This document shows, piece by piece, positions 15,485-23,027 of a DNA stretch of 43,489 bases (within the stretch, counting starts at the first letter, position 1; each line of letters starts with the position of its first letter). The notes beneath the pieces are model-generated. The model was not told the origin of the DNA and made no database searches. It worked only from the letters and a program-made list of their open reading frames with translations. A program made the position numbers and the translations under genes. The stretch is taken from positions 1 to 43,489 of the forward strand of contig NZ_POPB01000364.1 in assembly GCF_002964045.1 (NCBI RefSeq), given 5' to 3'. The stretch comes from Streptococcus suis (GTDB taxonomy: Bacteria > Bacillota > Bacilli > Lactobacillales > Streptococcaceae).

Positions 15485-15953
15485 GGCAGAGCACATTCTG
15501 ACGCATTACAATGAACTTAAAAGTGACTTGGAGATGTTAAAGTATCGTTTGGATCATTTCAAACCAGTGACAGAAAATGAGGTTATTGGTTCGCTAGTTT
15601 TTGAGAAATCTGATGAACCTAGGGTTAAAAGTACACCTACCAATCGACGATCAGAGATGATTGCACTGAATTTTCGTGAGAAGATGATTCAGGAAAACGA
15701 GGAACAATTGGCAGATTTATCGCAACGGTATATCCGATTGGCTAATGACCTTGAGAATTTTGAGATGGCTTTAAAATTTCTAAAGGGAGATTTATATGAT
15801 TTTGCTCAATCCATGCTTAAGACAGATAGTAATTGGGATAGCTTGATGAGAGAGTTTCATATTAGCCGAAGTACTGTTAGAAATTGGCGCCGTAAGGTCT
15901 TAGACCATGTTAGGGAAGTTTATCTGAAAATGGGATTTTCTTTGGAAAAGTAA
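15477..15953 (+). CDS. Probable late transcription activator (ArpU/Alt-like HTH)
   Basis: A 158-residue, mostly helical protein. Residues about 1-115 form charged coiled-coil helices (QENEEQLADLSQRYIRLAND). The end has an HTH (DSLMREFHISRSTVRNWRRK, residues about 122-141). Position and shape match phage late-gene activators encoded last in the early region. The strongest support is the adjacent array of seven 11 bp repeats ahead of a promoter lacking a -35 box; the first repeat overlaps this gene's stop codon. The family label is by analogy; the DNA target is inferred. Confidence 0.7.
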   Translation: MDKAEHILTHYNELKSDLEMLKYRLDHFKPVTENEVIGSLVFEKSDEPRVKSTPTNRRSEMIALNFREKMIQENEEQLADLSQRYIRLANDLENFEMALKFLKGDLYDFAQSMLKTDSNWDSLMREFHISRSTVRNWRRKVLDHVREVYLKMGFSLEK

Positions 15954-16027
15954 CCTCCCCCTGACCTCCCCCTGACCTACCAGTAACCTACCCCTGCACT
16001 AAGTGTGACCTAACATTGACCTCACTT
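15951..16027. repeat. Seven phased TGACCT-like direct repeats (11 bp period)
   Basis: Hexamers begin at 15951 (TAACCT), 15962 and 15973 (TGACCT), 15984 (TAACCT), 15995 (TGCACT), 16006 and 16017 (TGACCT), each exactly 11 bases apart. Most are followed by C-rich bases. The sites lie on one face of the helix and end where a -35 box would be, so this is a good candidate binding array for the 158-residue activator encoded immediately upstream. Confidence 0.85.
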
Positions 16028-16039
16028 TGTCAAAATTTG

Positions 16040-16048
16040 TGGTAGAAT
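16040..16048 (+). promoter_or_regulatory. Probable late promoter with extended -10
   Basis: TG at 16040-16041, one base, then TAGAAT at 16043-16048 forms an extended -10. The -35 position (about 16020-16025) reads CCTCAC, nothing like TTGACA, and overlaps the last phased repeat. That is the arrangement expected for an activator-dependent promoter driving the packaging, head, tail and lysis genes. Confidence 0.65.
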
Positions 16049-16086
16049 TGTAAGTGTCAAAAAAGATAAAAAATACCCAGTAATGA

Positions 16087-16147
16087 CTGGATTTATCTCC
16101 TTTTTAGAGTTAATATGTACACAACAAAAGAAGAGGAGAACAATACC
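16087..16147 (+). repeat. Repeated leader copy 1 (CTGGAT-N18-TAATAT)
   Basis: CTGGAT (16087-16092), 18 bases and TAATAT (16111-16116), then a shared stretch through GAGGAGAAC. About 55 bases nearly match 19800-19860, and the first half also resembles 40194-40223. The position is a 5' leader, with GAGGAG serving the 60-residue gene. The upstream ATG at 16115 is in frame, but the conserved bases extend ahead of it, so I read it as a leader, not coding. Confidence 0.65.
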
Positions 16148-16330
16148 ATGACAAAACGCCAACAAGAAAAACTCAATGCCCTTTTAACAGAGATCGCTAA
16201 AGAAGAACTTCTAGTTGAAACCTTAGAAAAACGTTGGAGTGACAACCTCGATTTCTACGATGTTTCGGTTTGGGGAATCAAAAGAGCATTGGAGAGAGCC
16301 TACGAAGCAGGTCGACAATCAGTAAAATAA
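16148..16330 (+). CDS. 60-residue phage protein (possible DUF6900 type)
   Basis: Starts at MTKRQQEKLNALLTEIAKEE with GAGGAGAAC spaced nine bases upstream. It is a small helical protein with a central LDFYDVSVWGIKRALERAYE segment. It recalls a small streptococcal phage family that I remember as DUF6900; this was not verified. It is the first gene after the predicted late promoter and carries a leader shared with the 82-residue gene at 19861. A short terminator follows it. The function is unknown. Confidence 0.7.
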   Translation: MTKRQQEKLNALLTEIAKEELLVETLEKRWSDNLDFYDVSVWGIKRALERAYEAGRQSVK

Positions 16331-16340
16331 ACCAAAGCCT

Positions 16341-16362
16341 AGCCCAAGGGTTGGGCTTTTTG
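16341..16362 (+). terminator. Short terminator ahead of the SAM synthetase gene
   Basis: AGCCCAA (16341-16347) and TTGGGCT (16351-16357) form a 7 bp stem with a GGG loop and a run of five T residues. Fourteen bases later the next gene starts, so readthrough must be partial. Confidence 0.7.
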
Positions 16363-16374
16363 CGTGGAGGAATT

Positions 16375-17412
16375 ATGATTATTTCTAGTGAACAAGTGTC
16401 AGTTGGACACCCAGATAAAATCTGTGATCAGATTTCAGATGCCATTTTGATGGAGTGTCTCAAATATGACAAATCAAGTCGAGTGGCAGTTGAAACCTTA
16501 ATCAAGGATAACCAAGTTGTGGTAGCTGGTGAAATTTCAACTAGACATTACTTTAATCTCGAGAACATTGTACGTCAGGTTGTCGAGCCACTTGGTATGA
16601 AGAATGTTCGGGTAACTAACCTACTTGGACTCCAAAGTTGTGATATTTCCCAAGGTGTTGATAATGGTGGTGCTGGTGACCAAGGAATGATGTTCGGTTA
16701 TGCGACAGATGAAACACCTGAGTACCTACCCCTTCCTTATGTTCTGGCCTCTCGAGTCCTTGAGAAACTGATGTCCCTTGGTCACCCCTTACTTGGCAAG
16801 GACGCTAAAGCTCAGGTTTCCTACGACTATGATAAGAAAAGAATTGATACATTTTTAGTTTCCATCCAACATACCGAAACGGCTGACCTTGCCAAAGTGA
16901 AACGAATTGTGACTGAAGCTATGATGTCAGTAGCACTTCGTTACCGTCAGAATCTAGATTTCAAAGTTCTAGTCAATCCGACCGGACGTTTTGTTCTTGG
17001 TGGCTCATTTGCGGATGCAGGAGTGACTGGACGTAAGATTGTGGCGGATACCTACGGTGGTTTCGCACATCATGGTGGCGGTGCCTTCTCTGGAAAAGAC
17101 CCAAGCAAGGTTGACCGCTCCGCAGCATACATGGCACGAAAGATTGCTAAGGATATTGTACGAGAAGGGTATGCGAAACGATGTGAGGTACAATTAGCCT
17201 ATGCCATTGGAGTTGCAGAACCAGTGTCGGTGTATGTAGAAACCTTTGGAACGAGTCGCTACACCACACAACAACTGGAAGGAATGATTTGTGAGCGGTA
17301 CGATTTAACACCACAAGGTATCATTAAAGAACTTAATCTCTTGAATGTAGACTATACCAAAACATCTTGCTTTGGGCATTTCACAAAAGCCTATCTTCCT
17401 TGGGAGAAGTAA
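16375..17412 (+). CDS. metK: Phage-encoded S-adenosylmethionine synthetase
   Basis: A 345-residue enzyme that makes SAM from ATP and methionine. The start is ATG 16375 with GGAGG seven bases upstream. Signatures are VSVGHPDKICDQISDA (His12, Asp14, Lys15), GGAGDQGMMFGYA and GGGAFSGKDPSKVDRSAAYM. It is about 50 residues shorter than typical cellular MetK, mainly through trimmed loops, but all signature motifs are present. It is encoded 1.1 kb ahead of a phage DNA methyltransferase, which suggests it boosts the SAM supply for methylating phage DNA. It is an auxiliary metabolic gene carried with the packaging region. Confidence 0.95.
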   Translation: MIISSEQVSVGHPDKICDQISDAILMECLKYDKSSRVAVETLIKDNQVVVAGEISTRHYFNLENIVRQVVEPLGMKNVRVTNLLGLQSCDISQGVDNGGAGDQGMMFGYATDETPEYLPLPYVLASRVLEKLMSLGHPLLGKDAKAQVSYDYDKKRIDTFLVSIQHTETADLAKVKRIVTEAMMSVALRYRQNLDFKVLVNPTGRFVLGGSFADAGVTGRKIVADTYGGFAHHGGGAFSGKDPSKVDRSAAYMARKIAKDIVREGYAKRCEVQLAYAIGVAEPVSVYVETFGTSRYTTQQLEGMICERYDLTPQGIIKELNLLNVDYTKTSCFGHFTKAYLPWEK

Positions 17413-17413
17413 G

Positions 17414-17779
17414 ATGCCACGAAGACCAAGCATACCTTGTAAACAAAATGGTTGTCCTAACCTAGTTCCTTATGGCCAGAAGTATTGTGACAACCATAAA
17501 GCAAACCACCAACTGGATTCCAAGTCAACCAAAGCTAAAGGCTATAATGCTAAGTGGAACAAAGTACGACTTCGTTACTTAAAAGTTCATCCACTCTGTG
17601 TTCAATGCAAAGCCAAAGGTCGACTGACCAAGGCAACTGTTGTTGACCATATCACACCCCACCGAGGTGACCAAGAACTCTTTTGGAATCAAGCCAACTG
17701 GCAAGCACTTTGTAAGTCTTGTCATAATAGAAAGACTAAGACGACTGACCGATATGTGGAGTATACGTATCGATTCTAG
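17414..17779 (+). CDS. HNH endonuclease
   Basis: A 121-residue protein, starting one base after the metK stop (MPRRPSIPCKQNGC). An N-terminal cysteine set (IPCKQNGCPNLVPYGQKYC) precedes the HNH core: CVQCKAKG, TVVDHITPHRGD, and NWQALCKSCHNRKT, with paired CxxC zinc ligands. HNH proteins of this size next to HK97-type terminases are known to be required for cos cleavage during DNA packaging in several phages. Here a 2.8 kb segment separates it from the terminase, with a dyad directly downstream that could be the cos site. Confidence 0.93.
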   Translation: MPRRPSIPCKQNGCPNLVPYGQKYCDNHKANHQLDSKSTKAKGYNAKWNKVRLRYLKVHPLCVQCKAKGRLTKATVVDHITPHRGDQELFWNQANWQALCKSCHNRKTKTTDRYVEYTYRF

Positions 17780-17825
17780 TCTTGGAGTTTCGTTACAAAA
17801 GTATCTCATTTTTCACCCATTGGGG

Positions 17826-17877
17826 GAGGGGGGATAAAATCTCTAAACCCTTGGGAGACTAAGACCGACGCCCCCTC
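17826..17877. other. Possible cos site region: G-rich dyad after the HNH gene
   Basis: The 298-base gap 17780-18077 has no gene. GAGGGGG (17826-17832) and CCCCCTC (17871-17877) are inverted, and the local composition is strikingly GC-rich and purine-skewed against the rest of the window. Direct repeats TTCGCAA occur at about 17889-17895 and 17898-17904, and AAAATTG/CAATTTT is a dyad at 17916-17931. The setting next to HNH fits a cos region, but the cut site cannot be read from sequence alone. Confidence 0.35.
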
Positions 17878-18012
17878 AAACGTGCAATTTCGCAAAATTC
17901 GCAAGCGGGTACATTAAAATTGCTCAATTTTGACGTTCCTTCCCACCGTTATCACGTTTCTAATGTGGGGATGTAGCGTTCCCTAGTATGTAATTTTGGT
18001 AATAAAATAGTG

Positions 18013-18060
18013 AAAAAGGCTAGAAACAATGTAGAAAATAGTTGTTTTTAGTCCTTTTTT
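18013..18060 (+). terminator. Long hairpin ahead of the zinc/HTH gene
   Basis: AAAAAGGCTAGAAACAA (18013-18029) pairs with TTGTTTTTAGTCCTTTTTT (18042-18060) over about 17 bp with one bulge, then a T run. The ribosome binding site of the next gene follows at once. Confidence 0.65.
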
Positions 18061-18077
18061 GCTGGAAAGGAAAACAA

Positions 18078-18539
18078 ATGGACGAAAGTCAACGCAAACA
18101 AATCTGGAAAATGCGCGCAGAAGGTCTTGGCTATGGTTTCATCGGTAAGGCTACAGGTTTATCTAGAGATTCCGTTAAGAAATACTGTAAACGAAATCCA
18201 GCATTGCTTGGACATGGTGCTGCGACAAAGCAGATGGCAAAAGCCGACCAGAATGATGGTCTTCGTTGCCCTCAGTGTTATCAAGTACTTAAAACTCACA
18301 AAATAGGTAGACCAAAGAAGTTCTGTTCGGATAAGTGTCGTAAGGTTTGGTGGACCACTCATTCTGACGAACACGATAAATCAAAAACCTCATATGAAGA
18401 TTTGACTTGTCAATATTGTGGCAGGTCATTTTTATCTTATGCCAATCCGAATAGAAAATATTGTAGCCATTCGTGTTACATTCAATCACGCTTTTATAAA
18501 GGAGAAATCAATGACAAGTCAACCAACAATGGAAATTAG
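18078..18539 (+). CDS. HTH protein with two zinc-ribbon-like motifs
   Basis: A 153-residue protein with the start set at ATG 18078, with GGAAAGG upstream. Residues 1-38 are an HTH resembling sigma region 4 or resolvase-type domains (MRAEGLGYGFIGKATGLSRD). Two cysteine clusters follow: CPQCYQVLK through FCSDKC, and CQYCGRSF through YCSHSC, each a CxxC/CxxxC zinc ribbon. Similar proteins on Firmicute mobile elements are often annotated as sigma-70-like. It overlaps the methyltransferase start by 29 bases, so the two are coupled. It may be a transcription regulator or a DNA-sequence reader for that enzyme. Confidence 0.75.
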   Translation: MDESQRKQIWKMRAEGLGYGFIGKATGLSRDSVKKYCKRNPALLGHGAATKQMAKADQNDGLRCPQCYQVLKTHKIGRPKKFCSDKCRKVWWTTHSDEHDKSKTSYEDLTCQYCGRSFLSYANPNRKYCSHSCYIQSRFYKGEINDKSTNNGN

Positions 18540-19764
18540 AGAGATTCGATTGTCTGAATTACACCCAGCCTCTTACAATCCTCGAAAAAAACTTAAAAAG
18601 GGTGATAAGGAGTATGAAAAGATTAAGCAAAGCCTACTCAAGTTTGGCTACGTTGACCCCATCATTGTCAATAAAGATTTGACGGTTATTGGTGGCCATC
18701 AACGATTAACTGTATTGAAGGACTTAGACTATGAAACTGCCAAATGTGTCATTGTCGATTTATCCAAGGAAGATGAAAAGGCCTTAAACATTGCCCTTAA
18801 TAAAATCACTGGTCAATGGGATGACCAGCTTTTGGCGGATTTGCTTTTGGATTTACAGGAGTCAGATTTCAATCTCGACCTGACTGGTTTTGAACCACCA
18901 GAAATTGATGACATCCTATCAAATGTCCATGATAAAGACCTATCAGATGATGACTTTGATGTAGAAGAGGAATTGAAGAAACCCACCTTTTCAAAACGAG
19001 GGGACATTTGGCAACTTGGTAAGCACCGAGTGATTTGTGGAGACTCAACTAAGGCAGAAACCTACGACCAACTGTTAGGTGATAAGAAAGTCAATCTTGT
19101 TGTGACAGACCCGCCGTATAATTGCGATGTTGAAAAGACGGCAGGTAAAATTCAAAATGATAATATGGGTGATTCTGAATTTTATCAGTTTCTTTTAGCT
19201 ATGTTTACTCAAGTTGAGAACCACATGGAAGCCGACGCCTCAATCTACGTATTTCATGCGGATACGGAAGGATTGAACTTCCGTAAGGCATTTAAGGATG
19301 CTGGATTTTATTTGAGTGGGTGCTGCATTTGGAAGAAGAACTCATTAGTGCTTGGACGTAGTCCCTACCAGTGGCAACATGAACCATGTCTCTTTGGCTG
19401 GAAACAAAAAGGAAAACACCAGTGGTTCAGTGACCGTAAACAAACAACCATTTGGGAATATGACCGTCCTAAATCCAGTAAGGACCATCCAACGATGAAA
19501 CCCATTCCGCTCATGGCCTATCCTATTCAAAATTCATCCATGCGTGGGACTATTGTTCTTGATCCATTCCTTGGTTCTGGCTCAACCCTAATGGCCGCAG
19601 ACCAAACAGGTCGGTTTTGTTACGGCATTGAGCTAGATGAAAAGTTTGTGGATGTCATTGTCAAACGTTATATAGAGTCAATCGGAAATGAAAACGTGAC
19701 GGTATTGCGTGATGGACAGACTTTGACCTTTGCTGAAGCGACTTCCATATTAGAAAACGAATAA
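18511..19764 (+). CDS. DNA methyltransferase with N-terminal ParB-like domain
   Basis: A 417-residue fusion. Residues about 8-110 are a ParB/Srx-like domain (LHPASYNPRK, then TVIGGHQRLTVLKDL). Residues 150-417 are an N6-adenine or N4-cytosine methyltransferase, with catalytic motif IV Asp200-Pro-Pro-Tyr203 and a SAM site DPFLGSGST at 351-359. Motif IV precedes motif I, which marks the beta class. AAAGGAG is seven bases from the ATG. It would mark phage DNA and so evade host restriction, using SAM from the neighbouring synthetase. No cognate restriction enzyme gene is seen. Confidence 0.92.
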   Translation: MTSQPTMEIREIRLSELHPASYNPRKKLKKGDKEYEKIKQSLLKFGYVDPIIVNKDLTVIGGHQRLTVLKDLDYETAKCVIVDLSKEDEKALNIALNKITGQWDDQLLADLLLDLQESDFNLDLTGFEPPEIDDILSNVHDKDLSDDDFDVEEELKKPTFSKRGDIWQLGKHRVICGDSTKAETYDQLLGDKKVNLVVTDPPYNCDVEKTAGKIQNDNMGDSEFYQFLLAMFTQVENHMEADASIYVFHADTEGLNFRKAFKDAGFYLSGCCIWKKNSLVLGRSPYQWQHEPCLFGWKQKGKHQWFSDRKQTTIWEYDRPKSSKDHPTMKPIPLMAYPIQNSSMRGTIVLDPFLGSGSTLMAADQTGRFCYGIELDEKFVDVIVKRYIESIGNENVTVLRDGQTLTFAEATSILENE

Positions 19765-19799
19765 TTATCAAATATATCTTCAAAATATTCCATAAATGA

Positions 19800-19860
19800 C
19801 TGGATATATGTCTCCTTTAGAGTTAATATGTACACAACAAAGGAAGAGGAGAACAAATCC
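19800..19860 (+). repeat. Repeated leader copy 2 (CTGGAT-N18-TAATAT)
   Basis: CTGGAT (19800-19805), 18 bases, TAATAT (19824-19829), then the same bases through GAGGAGAACAA as copy 1. Together with copy 1 this gives a duplicated leader about 3.7 kb away. The -35/-10-like spacing of 18 and conserved AGAGT before the -10 suggest a promoter or a processing/translation signal. Confidence 0.65.
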
Positions 19861-20109
19861 ATGACAACAACACTTGAAAAACTTTACGATATCTACCCAG
19901 CAACCGCAAGCATCATTCCTTACAAAGATTGGGTCATCGTTGCATCGAATGGATATAAAGGAACAGAAGTTGTGATTTACGAAACGGCTGATAGTCTTGA
20001 AGAGTTTGAAAACTTCGAACGCAGATTTGACCGCATTTACCAAGAAGCAGGAAGATTCGAAGACTTTGGACATGCAGTTAAGTGGGCATTTGAAAAGATT
20101 GGAGAATAA
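19861..20109 (+). CDS. 82-residue phage protein of unknown function
   Basis: Starts at MTTTLEKLYDIYPATASIIP behind the shared GAGGAGAAC leader. It is a small, acidic alpha/beta protein with a central strand pair (DWVIVASNGYKGTEVVIYET) and a C-terminal helix (FDRIYQEAGRFEDFGHAVKW). There is no membrane segment and no recognised family. It is followed one base later by the DUF4314 gene. Sharing its leader with the 60-residue gene at 16148 suggests parallel regulation. Confidence 0.7.
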   Translation: MTTTLEKLYDIYPATASIIPYKDWVIVASNGYKGTEVVIYETADSLEEFENFERRFDRIYQEAGRFEDFGHAVKWAFEKIGE

Positions 20110-20110
20110 C

Positions 20111-20323
20111 ATGGACGCAAAAATGTTCAATAACCTAAAGACAATCTATCCGGTTGGTACAAAGGTTAGATTAGTAAAAATGGATGATCCACATCCAGTT
20201 CCTAAAGGAACACTTGGTACAGTTATTGGAGTGGATGACATTGGCTCACTCTTAGTTAAGTGGGAAAATGGCAGTTGCCTGAATGTTTTATATGGAATAG
20301 ATATCGTGGAAAAGGTAAAGTAA
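20111..20323 (+). CDS. DUF4314-like small protein
   Basis: A 70-residue protein started at ATG 20111 with GGAG upstream. The sequence is a small SH3-like barrel: GTKVRLVKMDDPHPVPKGT then GTVIGVDDIGSLLVKWENG, ending LYGIDIVEKV. This matches the DUF4314 pattern seen in phage and conjugative elements, where the role is unknown. It lies in a run of small genes between the methyltransferase and terminase. Confidence 0.8.
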   Translation: MDAKMFNNLKTIYPVGTKVRLVKMDDPHPVPKGTLGTVIGVDDIGSLLVKWENGSCLNVLYGIDIVEKVK

Positions 20324-20324
20324 G

Positions 20325-20555
20325 ATGTGGGAAATAATGACTCGAACGGTTGGTGATAGGCATTACGTTTGTGAATTTCTCCGTGAAGATACAACAGACC
20401 CGAGAAATATAGACGGTGCTTGGATTAGAATTCTGACAATAAAACGTGATGGTGAATATATCTACCAATATAGATATGGGAATGAAATAGATAACATGGA
20501 CGATATTGATAGAACAGTTTGTCAGGCTGTTCTTGATAACTTTAATGAACTTTAG
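20325..20555 (+). CDS. 76-residue phage protein of unknown function
   Basis: Begins one base after the previous stop (ATG 20325, with GGAAAAGG nearby; the ATG at 20337 is a possible alternative). It is acidic with a strand-rich core (HYVCEFLREDTT then YIYQYRYGNEIDN) and a C-terminal helix (TVCQAVLDNFNEL). No family was recognised. It ends five bases before a perfect terminator, so it closes the small-gene cluster. Confidence 0.65.
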   Translation: MWEIMTRTVGDRHYVCEFLREDTTDPRNIDGAWIRILTIKRDGEYIYQYRYGNEIDNMDDIDRTVCQAVLDNFNEL

Positions 20556-20559
20556 GAAG

Positions 20560-20582
20560 GAACTCGAATTGAGTTCTTTTTT
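20560..20582 (+). terminator. Terminator directly ahead of the terminase genes
   Basis: GAACTC (20560-20565), loop GAATT, GAGTTC (20571-20576), then six T residues. The following bases to the terS ribosome binding site closely match those after the terminator at 23635-23661 (TTTTTTC, one base, TACTC, one base, AAAGGAGG). Confidence 0.8.
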
Positions 20583-20605
20583 CTTACTCTAAAGGAGGTG
20601 AGATT

Positions 20606-21079
20606 GTGGCAATCAGGGGGCGAAAACCAAAGCCAATGAATATGAAAATACTTGAGGGAAATCCTGGTAAGCGACCACTTCCTACGAATGAAGTCAAACC
20701 CAAACAAAAAGCCCCACGTTGCCCACAGTGGCTTGAAGATGATGCAAAGAAGGAGTGGAAAAGGATGGGAAAAATTCTCGAACAAATGGGAATTTTAACC
20801 GAAATGGACATGACTGCATTTGCAGGATATTGTCAAGCTTACGCACGCTGGAAAGAGGCGGAAGAGTTTCTTTCCAAGCATGGCTCCATTATCAAAACTC
20901 CGAATGGCTATCTCCAACAAGTCCCTCAAGTCTCTATCAGCCAGACTAACCTCAAAATCATGCTTAAATTCTGTGAACAATTTGGTTTGACACCTTCAGC
21001 ACGAAACCGATTAGCAACTATGGATGCGGAAGTTGGTACTGGTGATGAAATGGAAGATTTGTTAGGAGGAATTTTATGA
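20606..21079 (+). CDS. terS: Terminase small subunit (P27 family)
   Basis: A 157-residue protein starting at GTG 20606 with GGAGGTGA seven bases upstream. The N-terminus (GRKPKPMNMKILEGNPGKRP) is typical of P27-type small terminases of HK97-like phages, followed by an HTH-containing helical region and a C-terminal oligomerisation tail. It recognises the packaging site and feeds DNA to the large subunit, whose gene overlaps by four bases. No internal break is seen. Confidence 0.93.
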   Translation: MAIRGRKPKPMNMKILEGNPGKRPLPTNEVKPKQKAPRCPQWLEDDAKKEWKRMGKILEQMGILTEMDMTAFAGYCQAYARWKEAEEFLSKHGSIIKTPNGYLQQVPQVSISQTNLKIMLKFCEQFGLTPSARNRLATMDAEVGTGDEMEDLLGGIL

Positions 21080-22668
21080 GTTATCATTATGAACCAAGTC
21101 CCTTCATGCTTCCAACCTCACACTATGATAAGGCAAAGGCTGATAGGGCAGTAACATTTATCAATAACCTCTCCCATACCAAAGGCAAGTGGGCTAGAAA
21201 GCGATTTGATTTGTTGCCGTGGCAGGAACAGATTGTCCGTGACCTATTTGGAATTGTCAAGGAAGATGGTAATCGCCAATTCTTAACAGCCTATATAGAA
21301 ATTCCAAAAAAGAATGGCAAGTCTGAGCTAGCAGCAGCTATCGCTCTTTATCTATTATATGCGGATAATGAAGCCAGTGCAGAAGTTTATGGTGCGGCTT
21401 GTGACCGAAATCAAGCGTCAATCGTATTTGATGTAGCCAAGCAAATGGTGCAAATGAGTCGCCCCTTGGAAAAGCGGTCTAAGATAATGGGAGCTACCAA
21501 GCGTATTGTAAATTATTCTAACGCTGGGTTTTACCAAGTTCTTTCTGCAGAGACTGGGACAAAACATGGACTAAACGTATCTGGCTTGGTCTTTGATGAA
21601 ATCCATGCTCAGCCAAATCGACATTTGTATGATGTATTAACCAAGGGATCAGGAGACGCAAGGGAACAACCTCTCTTTTTTATTATCACAACAGCTGGAA
21701 CGGATAGGACCTCCATCTGTTATGAATTGCATACTAAAGCATTGGATATTCTGAATGGTAGAAAGAAGGACATATCATTCTATCCAGTGGTTTATGGATT
21801 ATCCGATGAAGATGATTGGAATGATGAAGCAAACTGGAGAAGAGCCAACCCTTCACTAGGGCATACTATTGGGATTGACCGTGTTAGAGAAGCCTACCAA
21901 CAGGCACTTGACAATCCTGCTGAAGAAAATGTCTTTAAGCAGCTCCGTCTAAATATGTGGACAAGTTCAAGTGTTGCTTGGATTCCAGAACATGTTTATG
22001 CTAAGGGAAATGATCCTATTCAATATGAAAACCTCAAGGGTCGTAGTTGCTATGCAGGGCTAGACCTTTCTAGTACGTCCGATATAACAGCTTTTGTCTT
22101 GGTATTTCCTCCTAGATTTGAAGAGGAAAATTATATCGTACTGCCATACTTTTGGCTACCTGAGGATACACTGGAACTGAGATGTCGACGTGACCATGTT
22201 CTGTATGATGTTTGGGAGCGTCAGGGCTACATCAAAACTACGGAGGGAAATGTTGTTCACTATGGTTTTATCGAAAAATTTATAGAAGACTTATCGGAAA
22301 TCTATCATATCAAGGAGATAGCCTATGACCGTTGGAATGCGACGCAGATGGTTCAGAATCTAGAAGGGATGGGCTTGACCATGGTGCCTTTTGGTCAGGG
22401 ATACAAGGATATGAGTCCACCATCTAAGGAACTCTATAAACTTATGATGGAAGGCAAGATTCAACATGGTGGGCATCCTGTTCTGAAATGGATGGGACAA
22501 AACGTAGTCATGAGACAAGACCCTGCTGGTAATATCAAGCCAGATAAGGAAAAGTCAGTCGAGAAGATTGACGGTATTGTAGCACTCATAATGGGACTGG
22601 ACCGTTGTATTCGTCATCAAACTGATGAAGGGAGTGTCTATGATGAACGTGGAATATTGAGTTTTTAG
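21076..22668 (+). CDS. terL: Terminase large subunit
   Basis: A 530-residue packaging ATPase/nuclease. Residues 76-83 (IPKKNGKS) are the Walker A-like site, with LVFDEIHAQ as Walker B about 100 residues later. The C-terminal half has the RNase H-type nuclease, with the metal-binding aspartate in YAGLDLSSTSDITA and a later SVEKIDGIVALIMGLDR segment. This is the HK97-type family, consistent with cos packaging and the HNH gene. It would translocate and cut concatemeric phage DNA. Confidence 0.95.
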   Translation: MSYHYEPSPFMLPTSHYDKAKADRAVTFINNLSHTKGKWARKRFDLLPWQEQIVRDLFGIVKEDGNRQFLTAYIEIPKKNGKSELAAAIALYLLYADNEASAEVYGAACDRNQASIVFDVAKQMVQMSRPLEKRSKIMGATKRIVNYSNAGFYQVLSAETGTKHGLNVSGLVFDEIHAQPNRHLYDVLTKGSGDAREQPLFFIITTAGTDRTSICYELHTKALDILNGRKKDISFYPVVYGLSDEDDWNDEANWRRANPSLGHTIGIDRVREAYQQALDNPAEENVFKQLRLNMWTSSSVAWIPEHVYAKGNDPIQYENLKGRSCYAGLDLSSTSDITAFVLVFPPRFEEENYIVLPYFWLPEDTLELRCRRDHVLYDVWERQGYIKTTEGNVVHYGFIEKFIEDLSEIYHIKEIAYDRWNATQMVQNLEGMGLTMVPFGQGYKDMSPPSKELYKLMMEGKIQHGGHPVLKWMGQNVVMRQDPAGNIKPDKEKSVEKIDGIVALIMGLDRCIRHQTDEGSVYDERGILSF

Positions 22669-22697
22669 TTGAATTTAAAAGGTAAGCATGATAGAAT
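22669..22697 (+). promoter_or_regulatory. Own promoter of the toxin-antitoxin pair
   Basis: TTGAAT (22669-22674) and TAGAAT (22692-22697) are 17 bases apart, starting right after the terL stop codon. ATTTACAA-like direct repeats follow at about 22701-22722, ahead of the antitoxin start, and could be the autoregulatory operator. Confidence 0.7.
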
Positions 22698-22733
22698 GTA
22701 TTTACAAATCATATTTACAATGAGGTAAGAACT

Positions 22734-23027
22734 ATGGCAAGCACACAGCCCGTCAACTTTAGAGCAGATTCAACTTTTTATAAACAAACTAAAGAAATTT
22801 TAGCAGATGAAAAGCTGACTCTGTCTGATATCTTCAATGCTGCTCTTCGTAAAATTGCGACTGGAGCAGTTGATCCCAAAGAGTTCGTAAACAGTGATTT
22901 ACAAGAGACGCAGTATCAAGTTGCTTTTGAAGACTTGAAAAAGGAAATTCTAATTGGCCATCAAGAAATTGAGCAAGGGAAACTAACATCTTTAGCTGAT
23001 GTGAGAAAGGAATTTGGTCTTGAATAA
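22734..23027 (+). CDS. RelB/DinJ-type antitoxin
   Basis: A 97-residue protein. Residues 1-55 have the ribbon-helix-helix pattern (QPVNFRADSTFYKQTKEILA then LTLSDIFNAALRKIA) of RelB/DinJ antitoxins, with a longer C-terminal toxin-binding helix region (FEDLKKEILIGHQEIEQGKL). It is separated from the phage operon by its own promoter and overlaps the toxin start by eight bases. The complex would repress the operon. GAGGTAAG precedes the ATG. Confidence 0.85.
   Translation: MASTQPVNFRADSTFYKQTKEILADEKLTLSDIFNAALRKIATGAVDPKEFVNSDLQETQYQVAFEDLKKEILIGHQEIEQGKLTSLADVRKEFGLE

Noticed and set aside
16115..16147. N-terminal extension MYTTKEEENNT of the 60-residue gene
   Set aside because: The same bases occur ahead of the 82-residue gene and the similarity extends upstream of the ATG, so it is better read as a shared leader with the GAGGAG ribosome binding site.
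16270..16374. Upstream extension of the SAM synthetase frame
   Set aside because: It overlaps the 60-residue gene and a terminator; ATG 16375 has a proper ribosome binding site and aligns with MetK N-termini.
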